64,000 nucleotides of DNA from Lineolata rhizophorae (Eukaryota; Ascomycota; Dothideomycetes; Lineolatales; Lineolataceae). Location of the stretch: NCBI GenBank assembly GCA_010093515.1, contig MU001679.1:706464-770463 (forward strand). Direction: 5' to 3'. Each line of letters opens with the position of its first letter. Positions within the stretch are counted from its first letter, which is position 1. A program made the translations under genes and the position numbers. This document shows, one piece after another, positions 21,487 to 31,514 of the stretch. The notes under the pieces are model-generated. The model worked only from the letters and a program-made list of their open reading frames with translations. It searched no databases and had not been told where the DNA came from.

Positions 21487-23598
21487 GATAGCTGTCGCAG
21501 GCGCGTCCACCCGCCGCGCGAGCCTCTTGTCCTATAGTGCTTGCCCGGCTGGCCTTTGAGGGACTCCTCGGACGTCATCTACGCCACAGCGCGTCCGTCC
21601 GTCAACACGGCCTTCGTTTCCCCCTGCAGCAGCTCCGGAGCGGGACGCCTGAACGAACGAGCGGCCAAGGCGCAACTGTTTCCGAAATGATGGGTTCGAC
21701 TGACGGAATGTGATAGCAATGCGATCCGCGCCTCTTGCGAGAGAGAAAGATAACAAGACGCCTCTGTCCGAAGCCCAAAAGCGTCCTCCGCGTTCGGCGG
21801 GTGACGGCCGACCGGACCCCGGTCTTCGATCAGGTTCGCTCGGAAGCCCCGGGCCGGTGACGTGCGCCCAGCGGACCCGCGCCGCCGGGGCTGCAGCCCG
21901 CCCCAGCCTCATCGCCTCATGGCGCGCGAGTTCAGCCCGCGCCACACGCATCCACAACCACGCGCAAACATTCCGGTCCGGGGCCTTCGTTTTCTTTTCT
22001 CTCCCTGACGTCCTGGCCCAGACGTGCGCGGTTTATTTCCCGTTCGCCCGCCCGCCCGGCACCCGCGAAGAAAGCTTGTTCTCGGCATTTATTTCTGTTC
22101 GCGGTGCGTGCTGCATGCGGCCGTAGGGAGGCGTCCGACGGGCGTCGCTGGTTGCGCTGCATGCCGTATGTTGGCGTGCTCACCACATACTAAAAATGCT
22201 CGCGCACCCTGTCCGGAGTACGCACCGTACTCCATATTGCTAGTCCGTTGGCAAGCAATCCGCGATGCGTGCATGGATCCTCACCTGCGTACGCAGTACT
22301 CTGTAACTCCAAAACAAGGCACTTTTGGAGGAGGAGAGTTCTCCGTTATCCCATTGCAGAGTATACATGGCGTGCCAGCCGGAGCCCCTTGTTGCGATCC
22401 CGTCTTCTCTTGTTGGGCAATGAGGCGCGCGGCTTTAGCGACATCCCAACTAAATTTCCGCAGAAGCGCGGGACGAAGTTCAGCCAGCCAGCCAGCTGCT
22501 CCTGCGCGGCCGAGGAAGGAATGTGAGCAGATTTTCCTTGTAAACTTTTATTCATTACGAGCAGTACAATGTTCCCACTAGATTCTGCCCGCCTACTGCG
22601 CACTTGTTTGAGTGCAAGTCGGAGCCGTCTAATCCCAAGATCTCCCGTGAGACAGGGCCCTGAGCGATGCGACGGTTACAGTACAGCAGTGCTTGGCAAC
22701 GTCTCCTTCCTGGTGAATAGCTAGCTTTGTAGGTACATACGTAGTATACCTAGGCGCTTCCATTCCCGAGCGAGCGCTCCGCAACAGCCCATTCGCTAAA
22801 AGCTTCCTATAAAGTCGCCAAGCTAAATTTTGACTTTGTTCACTTCTAGACCACTCACTCGGCTCATTACGTACGATTTATTGAGCTCGCGCCCTTTTTC
22901 GGGCGTCCTTAATTTCTAGCCCTGTGGCCCGAGGCCCGCCTGATCCAAGGGGGCAGAGATCCAAACGACCAGAGATCGCTGCTGGCCTGACATACCCCCC
23001 TTGCTCCACAGCTGCAAGGGCGCCAGACACTCGCTCTCCTGAACGTCTGCAACGTCGAACTTCACCCCTGGTAAGAAAAATCACTCAACCACTTCCCTCA
23101 CTAACCGTTTTCAGAGACTCTAGAACGCAAATCAAGAACTTTTCTTGCAATTACTGGCACGTACTACAAACTAGCAGCTATACATTGTACGAAAAAATGT
23201 AGCCTTTTCAGCCATAAGCGTATTAGTATCTTCGTCTGTTAAGGAGAGTCATGAAGATGGAATCAAAAATGCCCGGACCACCCTTTTTCCATCATTGCCA
23301 GCACCGCGGACGCCCTTTTAGAAACAAAAAGGAGACTCTGCCATGCTCTTGCCAAGCCGAGCCCATCAACCCACCAGAAACGAAATGGAACAAGACAGAT
23401 AGACAGAATGAGACAGACGACAATGTCTTTTTGGAATGATTTGGTATTACTATGATCAAACAGAATGAACAGAAAAAATTACGGCCTTAGATGCGTGATG
23501 CTTTCCCCAGCAGTGACACCAGTTCATGTTCAATAGTATTAACTTTCCCATATGTACTCTTCCTCAACCCTTACTCAATACACACACCCCAATCCTCC
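21487..23598. other. Spacer between Nca2 and CFEM genes
   Basis: No supported gene. 21500-22100 is GC-rich and probably carries the Nca2 promoter. 22140-23500 is mixed in composition with short frames only. A TAGGTACATACGTAGTATACCTAGG cluster lies at about 22729-22754, one of the dispersed TACCTA/TAGGTA motifs. Confidence 0.55.
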
Positions 23599-25968
23599 TT
23601 ACAACATCAACACCGCCGCCACACCTCCCACGACCACCGCCCCAACACCCGACCGGACCTTCGTGCCCGCCCCCTCAAACGGCGCAAACGTCGACGAAGC
23701 CGTCGGCCCCACGGGCGCCACGACCGTCCCGAGCGTGCTCGGCGCGACGGGCGCAGCGGGGGTGCTCTCAGCGGGGACGGGGGCCGGGGTGCCGGGCACG
23801 AGGCCGACCGCGACCTCGCGGGTGGCGGTGGCGCCGGCGGGGGCGGCCTCAGTGCTGGTGAAGTGCACCTGGGGCACGGTGACGCAGGTGGAGACGACGG
23901 AGGTGGTGCTGGAGCCGGGGATGGTGGCGCCGGCGGAGGGGCCCTCGGACTCGGTGCAGGGCACCGTCACCGTCGTGTCGACCGTGATGGTCGTGGACGG
24001 GTAGGCGGCCGAGCTGGGCGCCGGGGCCGACGTCACGGCCGGGCTGGACGGCGCGCCGACGGCGGGCGCCGACGACGGCACAGCCGGCCCGCCCGTGCAG
24101 CCGGGGCACACCGTCGCCGTCGACGTGCTGTAGATGGTGCTGATGGACGGCGTCGGCAGCACGGTCGTGACGCCGCCTTCGGTGATGGTCTGGCCGGCCG
24201 GGCACGTCGTCACGGTCGAGACGACGATCTCGGTCGTGATGGTCTCCTCGGGCGTTTCCGGGCTGGACGGCGTCGTCTCGGGCGTCTCCTCGGGGCTGGC
24301 CGGCGTCGAGGACGAGGGCGCAGGCGTCTCCTCGGCAGGCGTCTCGGCCGGCGGCGTGAAGCTCGGGCAGTCCGTCACGATGCCCGGGTTCTCGGGCACG
24401 AACTCGGCGCAGATGCCGACGAAGTAGGACAACGCCTCCTGGATGATGGAATCGTCGTCGACCCAGGCCGACACGCACTCGATCACCTTGGATGTGAAGT
24501 CGGTGTTGCGGCAGTAGCAGGAGAAGTCGGCATTATCAGAGCAGTCCGTCTCGAACATCCAGGTATTCATGCACTGGGGCAGGACGCCGGGGCAGGGGAC
24601 GGTCGGGACGGGAGACTCAGAAGTGACCGAAGACGTGGTCGGGGTCTCAGGGGAAGACGGAGTGGACGAGGTGGTGGGCGTTTCAGGAGACGAAGGCGTC
24701 GTGGACGAGGAAGGAGTCTCGGGGCTGCCCGGAGTGGACGAAGTGCTGCTCTCGCCGGGCGCAGAGCTGGTGGAAGACTCGCAGCCAGGAGCGCCGGGAT
24801 AATCGCAGCCGAAGGAGAACGTGCTCGACGGCACAGCAGGAGTCGAGGACGAGGGGGTTTCCGGGGAAGACGGCGTCGAAGACGTGGTGGGCGTCTCCGG
24901 GCTCTCAGGGGTGGAAGAGGTGCTCTCAGCTGGAGTCGAGCTGGTCGAGGAGCCTTCACAGCCAGGGCCACCGGGGTAGTCGCAGCCGGGAGTCGACGAA
25001 GGGGACTCAACAGGCGAACCAGGGGTCGACGACGTGGAGCTGCTGGGAGTGACCTCGGGCGTAGAAGAGGTGCTCTCACCCGGAACGGAGCTGGTCGAGG
25101 ACGCCTCGCAGCCAGGACCGCCAGGGTAATCGCAGCCCGGCGTGGAGGAAGTGCTCTCGCCAGGGGCAGAGCTGGTGGACGAGGCCTCGCAGCCAGGGCC
25201 GCCGGGGTATTCGCACCCCGGCGTGGACGAAGTGGACTCGGCCGGAGAGCTAGGAGTCGAAGAAGACGGAGTAACAACCGGGGTGGAGCTCGACGAGCTC
25301 GACACGATCAGAGAGCTCGAGCTCGAAGACTCAACGAAGAGGGAGCTCGAGCTGCTCGAGGGCGTGGGCGTGGGTGTCGAGCTGGACGCGCTCGAGGTGT
25401 TCTCCGGCGGCGTGCAATCGAAGTCGACGCGGTGCACGCCGACGTTGCAGTCCTCGCGATTGCCGTTGCGCGGCATCTTGAAAGTGACAGACTTAGCGCC
25501 GCCGCACTGGTTGTTGCGGACCGTGGTGCCGCCAGTCGTGCAGCGCGTGGTGTGGCGGCAGGTAGAGCCGTCCGGCATGTCGTAGTGGAACTCGACGTCG
25601 GCATCCTCGTCGACCGAGATCTCCATGTCCGTGACGGAGAAGCCGGGCTTGTTGCCGCAGTTGAAGCTCGGGCCGTTGTCACGGGTTGCACGGCCGGTGA
25701 TGCATTTGCTCTGGAACGTCCGCTTGGTCAACTCATCGCGGCGACCGAAGCGGTTCTCGCAAGAGAAGCCCGAGAAGTCGAAGCCACCGTAGTTGTCGAA
25801 GCCGCCAGTCGGGAGGTTGCCCCAGTCAAATCCACCCTCCTGGTCGGGCGTGCACTCATTGTCGGTGTTCGCCGGGCAGTTGAAGCTTGGGGCATTGGTG
25901 TCCCAAGTGGCAAGGACCTGCCTAGCAGAAAGGCTTGCAAAGAAAATGACGGCGGAGGCGACCCTCAT
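23599..25968 (-). CDS. Secreted CFEM-domain, GPI-anchored cell wall protein with repeats
   Basis: Single exon, 789 aa. Residues 1-20 (MRVASAVIFFASLSARQVLA) look like a signal peptide. A Cys-containing N-terminal domain (to about residue 190) has no family I recognise. Residues about 190-455 are Ser/Thr/Pro-rich stalk with four copies of a module GC(D/E)YPG(G/A)PGCE separated by SST/ESTSSTP runs. Residues about 456-530 form a CFEM domain with eight Cys (PC, QC, DC, SCYC, EC, IC, DC) and Asp before the CxC, the position used for haem iron in CFEM haemophores. A second Ser/Thr/Pro stalk follows, then a C-terminal hydrophobic tail (SGVGAVVVGGVAAVLML) after small residues (EGAGT), a GPI-attachment pattern. 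Likely roles are surface adhesion, haem/iron capture or host interaction, which is an inference. The plus-strand frame of 830 codons covering the gene is a GC-bias shadow. Confidence 0.9.
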   Translation of the reverse strand: MRVASAVIFFASLSARQVLATWDTNAPSFNCPANTDNECTPDQEGGFDWGNLPTGGFDNYGGFDFSGFSCENRFGRRDELTKRTFQSKCITGRATRDNGPSFNCGNKPGFSVTDMEISVDEDADVEFHYDMPDGSTCRHTTRCTTGGTTVRNNQCGGAKSVTFKMPRNGNREDCNVGVHRVDFDCTPPENTSSASSSTPTPTPSSSSSSLFVESSSSSSLIVSSSSSSTPVVTPSSSTPSSPAESTSSTPGCEYPGGPGCEASSTSSAPGESTSSTPGCDYPGGPGCEASSTSSVPGESTSSTPEVTPSSSTSSTPGSPVESPSSTPGCDYPGGPGCEGSSTSSTPAESTSSTPESPETPTTSSTPSSPETPSSSTPAVPSSTFSFGCDYPGAPGCESSTSSAPGESSTSSTPGSPETPSSSTTPSSPETPTTSSTPSSPETPTTSSVTSESPVPTVPCPGVLPQCMNTWMFETDCSDNADFSCYCRNTDFTSKVIECVSAWVDDDSIIQEALSYFVGICAEFVPENPGIVTDCPSFTPPAETPAEETPAPSSSTPASPEETPETTPSSPETPEETITTEIVVSTVTTCPAGQTITEGGVTTVLPTPSISTIYSTSTATVCPGCTGGPAVPSSAPAVGAPSSPAVTSAPAPSSAAYPSTTITVDTTVTVPCTESEGPSAGATIPGSSTTSVVSTCVTVPQVHFTSTEAAPAGATATREVAVGLVPGTPAPVPAESTPAAPVAPSTLGTVVAPVGPTASSTFAPFEGAGTKVRSGVGAVVVGGVAAVLML
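24775..25235 (-). repeat. Internal protein repeats in CFEM gene
   Basis: Four coding copies of a roughly 11-residue module (GCxYPGxPGCE), centred near 25215, 25125, 24970 and 24795. They are embedded in Ser/Thr/Pro spacers (SSTSSxPxESTSSTP). Spacing between copies is unequal, about 90 to 175 nt. Such modules often vary in number between strains. Confidence 0.85.
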
Positions 25969-28900
25969 GATGGAGACTGGTAGGAGACGACAGCGATACT
26001 ACGCAGTGTATCTAATATGGTAGAGTTATAGTTTATTGACTTATTGATGAGCGAGTGAGTGAGCGAACGAATGATTATTTAGAAAAATGAAAGAAAACTG
26101 GAGTCACGAGAGCAAAGAAGCGAATGACTTTGACTCTCCGCTTCCCCGAAGAATGAAAAGTCCAAGCAGAAAGTGGATGAAGAGGCAAGAGCGCAGAGCC
26201 GGAGTGAGGAGGGAGACGGAGCTCCAGATATAGGCTTCTGTTTCCCGCCGACCCCCTGCCGCAAAACACGGCGGAAGGCGGTCCAGTAGGGAGATGATGC
26301 CGGGGGGGGTTCCACTTGGGGGCGAGGGCGACGCTTGGACCCTTTTGTCGCGCGCAAGGCGGCCATGGTGTGTCTCTCGTTAGCCAGCCGGCCACCGCCG
26401 GGAGGGAGAGACGGATGGCGGCGGGCGTTAGCGGTTGGAGGTTGCAGCCTCTCGCCAGTCGTCGAGGGCGCCGGCGGCTGCGGGGGGGACCATGAAACGC
26501 GGCCGGGGCCTGGCTGGGCGGGTGGGTAGCCCCTGCCGCTCGCGCCGCGCTAACGCAGGAACGGGCGCCCTCTCAAAGCTTCGCGCCGGCCTCCTCCTCC
26601 TCCCTCCTCCTTTTCGCTGCGCCCGAGCCCGGCGTGCACAACCCCCTCGGCGCCCCAGGCTCGGCCTTCCCGCTCAGGAATCGCCTCTCTCGTCTCCTTG
26701 CCCGCCTCCTCGGACGAATCGCGCGCACCCCGCTCCGGAGGCGCAGCCACAGGAGAAGAAAAGAGGCGTGTTTCATGCTGTGCCCAGCCGTCGGCCGGCC
26801 GTGGTCGAAACGCGCGCCAAAAAAAGACTGAGCAAAAGCAACGGCCACGGCGATTCGCTGGCGGCGACCCCAGCGCAAAACAATCGGCGTGCTTGGCAGG
26901 CCAGCGAGCACCTGACTCCGAGTCCAGCTTAAGAGAGCGTCCGGCTCCACTCGCCCAGTCTTGGGTGGCCATGCCAGAGACGGGGAATAGACTGAAGCGG
27001 GCCGACTGGATTGCTGGACTGCCGTGCTTTCCGGACTCCTGAAAATCGAGGGAGCGAACGCTCCGGCTACGTACTACGATAGGCCGTAATCGCGTAAGTA
27101 TAGCTGCGTGTGAGCTAATCAAGCCCAAACTTTCCTCCCCCGACAACGGGGTTACCGGGGAATCGGGCAACCGTCGAAGCATGTACATAGCAACCCGGGC
27201 TTTCAAAAACCAAGGCTCGAAACGGCATGGATCGTCAGGTACGCTGTCTTCGTTGGCTCGCTTTGGATAGCGCAAAGCTTGCTCCCTCCCTCTCGCCTCA
27301 CCAAGCGACGACTTGCGCGTGGTGGCTTTCTTCTTCCGTGCAGGTCTGGCCGACGCCGCGCTATCCCCCGGGCCAGGATCGTTTCCTCAAGCGGCTAGCG
27401 GCCACCCCAAAGCGTGGCCCCAGCCCCGGGAGCCGTCCGGACGTGGCTGTTTCACCCGTCCGTCTTGAGCACATGCTGCCGAGCCCACCACCGTCGCGTC
27501 AGTCCCGCCCTGGCCTTTCTGGCTTTTGCTTCTGCTTTGCCGTGGGCTTTCTGAGTCTGAAGGCGGCAGGTGCGCCGCCTTTGCGCTCGGGCCTTTGAAA
27601 GGATGGCATCTGTTGCCGGTGCATATGCAGGTCACCGTGTCAGGGTGGACTGATGCCGCTCAGAAAAGAACCATCGCGTCAAGGTTGTTGAGTGCTTTCT
27701 ACCCCAAGCTTTCCGCTAGAGCCCGCTGCCCATCGCTTCTTCACCGTCTAGAGTGCAGAATGCGATCAATCTTGCATTAAGGTGGGAAACAACGCGCCGC
27801 TTGCATTACTCACGGGCATGGACTTTAGCCTCGCACTTGTTGATGCGACCTTTGCACCTCCCGTCCAAAGTCGACATTAACAGGCGGGCTTGCAGCGGCC
27901 TCGTCTTGCTAGCCGAGCATTCGATCTCTGATTCAGCTTCCTTGTATCCGTTGTTTTGGTTCGCTTCCCGTTTGAGTTGCGAAATGCATTGGTGACTGTC
28001 GCTAAGAAAAATCTGTCTTCGACCGTTGAATAATGTCCCGACCTAAGTATACTACGATGTAGCCGCTTCCCGACAGCATGGCACTCTACGTGGGTCGCTA
28101 CCACTTCGAGGCCATTGTTCAAATTTCCGGCCGATGTTCGAACGGAACACGGCATGTGAAGATTCAATAGCGCATAGAAAACACGAGAAAAGCAACACCC
28201 GGCGGAATAGGAGTTCAATGTGAACTCCTGAGGCTATGTCGAGCGAATCCAAGCGTCTCTTTTCGTCTCGTCTCTCTTCCGCGGTTCACTGCCACGCTAG
28301 TCCTATTCGGTCCTTTTCAAAACTTTCAGGCTGCTACCGGCCCAATGGTTCGCTCTCCTTTCCAGGTACGCCAGCCAATGGTGTTCCACTCGCGGTCACT
28401 TCTAGGTGGAGTTTCGGCTTGTCGGAACCGGGCGTAGTGGGGCATCTATGGCGCACTCCTTACTGGGCGGGAGCAGTCTCTGCACAGCCTCCCCCAGCAG
28501 CAAGGCCGACCGTCTTCAATGCGTTTCTTCTGAGTTGCTCCATGGCAATTTGCAATTGCATCCAATGGACCATTCTTCGAAAGGGAGATGACGCGTCCTC
28601 GATTTCTGAGCCTTCCGCGCCCTTCCGTTCCTCATAATATATTCGGATTGCAGGAGCTTCATGCTCTCATCTAACAAGGGGCTCCTCGTTCGATCTTTCG
28701 AACAGTTCCATATTTGCCAACAATCACTTAAACAGTTCCCACCAATCGCTTTTCTACCGATCTTCTCATATGTTACCTTAAATGTCTAGAGATGCGATAC
28801 TCACTCCCAACACAGATCTTGCACGATAATATTAGCAAACAATCACGTCTGTTTCTACAAACTCCGCGTTGTCACCTGAATTGCAACAAAACAGAACACT

Positions 28901-29805
28901 TCAGAAACCCGCTCATTTACAATGGGAAAAGCACGTTCTACGTTCGTACGAACTAAAGTTCATAACCCACAGCCGTTCGTATCCGCCTTCAGCTCGACGG
29001 GCGCACAAGTCCTCTGTGCCACTTCCGCCGACCCTGATTTAGTGCTGCACAGCGTCGAACTCTACGACCAATGTTCGACGCTTTCCTTACTCTTTTCAGG
29101 CTCAGATCCAGCTTCTCGGGGACCACCTATGCTCGTGCAAACTTGACAATTTCCACGTTGTCCCGTTGTGTTGTTGTTGCCACTGACACTTTGCGTCGTC
29201 CCACAGATGCGGGAGCCTCGGAACGTAACGTGGTCATGGAGCAGTTCCAGAATTCTTCGGCTCGAGAGATACACGAACAAATGCCTAGACGTAACAAGTT
29301 CCGAGTCGCGAAGACACCAAGTACGGCGGTTGTGCGACCGCAGGCTATTGAACAGTGCTGTGATACTGGAATCAGCTGTTCATGGGGAAGGTTTTGGGAG
29401 AACGGCCTTAAATGCCCCAAGGCGCTGCCTACCTGCACCGTCTATGTGCCGTCTACCATGCTCGTGATGCTGTTCCCAATTGACTTGTCCACCATTCTAT
29501 GCTCGGTGAATTATACTCACCGGCACGATCCGTCGTTCTTGCGAAAGAAGTCATTATAATCAAACATACTTAAAACCACCATATATGACACACCGTTCCA
29601 CCGGCTAATACCGACGAACGAGCCAACGAGCCAACGAGCCAACGAGCCAGCGAGCCAACAACGAACGATACGCCTCAACATCAGTCAAGCCGCAAAACCT
29701 CTTCCTCAAAACAAGCCTCCCAGCCCCCCTTCGACAACCCATCAACACGCCCACACCTCACGTCTCACGTCTCACGCGAATGTCTCCCACCTCCCACCAC
29801 TCACC
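25969..29805. other. Long intergenic region
   Basis: 3.8 kb without a supported gene. 26040-26075 has a GAGTGAGC-type tetranucleotide stretch close to the CFEM start, 26270-27050 is GC-rich, and 27100-29560 is AT-richer with only short frames (such as 28236-28637, 29071-29559) lacking recognisable domains. The CFEM promoter must lie at the left edge. I see no transposon terminal repeats. Confidence 0.55.
29619..29658 (+). repeat. Tandem octamer repeat CGAGCCAA
   Basis: Five copies of CGAGCCAA (one with a final G instead of A) in direct tandem, 40 bp, about 150 bp upstream of the small membrane protein ORF. Confidence 0.9.
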
Positions 29806-30210
29806 ATGTCGACATCACCACCAGCCTCCCCGCCCCCATTCCTCCTCCCCCTCTCACCACCGCTAACCTCGCAACCCTCGTCTGCAGCCTCCACAATCAC
29901 CATCACCCTCACCATCACCCTCAGCCCCTCTCCCATTCCTTCTCCCTCGCCCTCCTCCGCCGGCGCTACCGTCGCCGCTTCCACCACTTCCGCCGGCTCC
30001 CCGTCCTTCCGGTCCGCCGAAACCGCCAGCGCCCGCGCCATCGCCCTCGGCGTCGGCATCCCCGTCGGCGCCGCGCTGCTCGCGCTGCTCGCCTTCGTCG
30101 CGTGGAGGGCGTGGCGCGTCGTGGTGGCGCGGGAGGAGAGGCTGCGGCGGGGGAAGGTTGTTGGAGGGAGGGTGGATGGCGATGACGGAGGAGGTGTCGG
30201 GCTTGGATGA
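29806..30210 (+). CDS. Small hypothetical single-pass membrane protein
   Basis: 134 codons from ATG at 29806 to TGA. The N-terminal 75 residues are Ser/Thr/Pro-rich (SPSPIPSPSPSSAGATVAAS). Residues about 81-105 form one convincing membrane span (AIALGVGIPVGAALLALLAF), followed by W-R-A-W-R and a basic stretch (REERLRRGK), then a Gly/Asp-rich end. This Ser/Thr stalk, one span with a Gly-rich start, and basic cytosolic tail is a common mould layout for small surface or sensor-like proteins (Mid2/Wsc-like shape, without their Cys domain). No signal peptide is evident, so membrane orientation is unclear. I do not recognise a family, and a spurious frame in GC-rich DNA remains possible. Confidence 0.5.
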   Translation: MSTSPPASPPPFLLPLSPPLTSQPSSAASTITITLTITLSPSPIPSPSPSSAGATVAASTTSAGSPSFRSAETASARAIALGVGIPVGAALLALLAFVAWRAWRVVVAREERLRRGKVVGGRVDGDDGGGVGLG

Positions 30211-31514
30211 AGGGGGGGTTGCGAGGCCAGTAGGGGAGGGGGGTGGGGGTTTTGAGGGAATCGGAGGTGAGGTGTATGGGTTGTGGGAGGGCAGAAAAGG
30301 AGGGGGCCTGTGTTGAGTTTCTGAGGTATGGGTTTGGGGGGGAAGCAAATCTCAAGTGGGTCCCGGGATACCTATTCTACGGTTCCTGTTTATACCTCTG
30401 CGCGGGAATGGTGTTTGGAATGTGGGCCTGGGCTTCTGTAGCTATGGGAGTCTACGGCGGTGCGTGCCCCGAAGGTTGAACAAAAGAAAAATAAAGTGTG
30501 CTGATTGATTGTTTCAATAGAGATTACTTGCAACCGGTTGAACAAAGTGCCAGATTGTGGGAAAGCCTTTTGGTCTTAAACGCGACTCAAAGTGCGCATT
30601 ATACGAATCAATCTGAATGCGCCCTGTGATGCGCCGGGCGCATGAATGGGCGCTAGGCTGGAGCGGTGGCGGTGATTGGCCAGGAGGATCTGCCAAGCGG
30701 GCGATCGGTGCGTCGGCCGGGTCCCGGTCGCGCCAGTGCGAGCCACGGGCTGCAAACAGGGCAAAACGGTCAGCCTGCCCTTGGAACGCCCAAAAAAGCG
30801 TCAGCACCTCGGGACACCTCTCCTCCTGCTCTCCGCGCTCTCACGCTCACAGCCCAAGCACGCAAACGCAAGCCTTCCCATCCGTCTTTCCCCCCGCCCG
30901 TCTGTTCCGCTCGGAATAACCCTACGCTCTGCCGCGACCTGTTCGGCAAGTTGGACGGCCCACGCACACACGCCTCCCTTTTCCCCAAAAACTTCAAAAT
31001 TAACCCGCAACCCGCACAACCCCGATCGACTGCTCTATGGGTTCGATCTCTGGACTGACGCCTACCACCACCGCACCGCACCGCCGCGTCGCCGTCCGCG
31101 CCTGCGACGTCTCCGTCTTTGCCTCCGACTTCTCTGCCGTCGACTCGGCCGCTTGCATCGCCGCCTCCGCCACGCCCACCGCGAAGCCCGTCGCTACCTC
31201 CGCTGCCTTCGCGCTGTCCGAGACTAAGGCCGTTTTTGACGCGCCGTTTTGGGTACTGGCGCGTAGTCCGCCTTGAGTGGGCGGACGGTAAACCGAGCAC
31301 CCGGCGGAAGGGTACGCCTAATCCAAAGCCAAACACCTTCGAAATATATGGTGAACGTTTGCTAACAGGGTGAATTAGGTGCATTGTTTCACCAATCTTT
31401 CAAAAAGGACGCTTTGACCAAGGGTCAGAGTCGTCGGTGCAATATATTGTGAGCGGCAAAGCAGAAAGCTTTTGAATACAACAATCTCCGGTCGGCGAGA
31501 TTAGCTACGACAAA
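30211..31514. other. Upstream region of the AGC kinase gene
   Basis: 1.3 kb holding the kinase promoter and 5' UTR. A short palindromic CGCCGGGCGCATGAATGGGCGC-like stretch occurs near 30630. Several overlapping frames at 30660-31260 are proline/arginine-rich translations without domain support. No gene is called. Confidence 0.55.

Noticed and set aside
23491-25983. 830-codon plus-strand frame opposite the CFEM gene
   Set aside because: It is Gly/Arg/Ala-rich and antisense to a gene with a signal peptide, CFEM domain and GPI signal. It arises from GC bias in the third codon positions.
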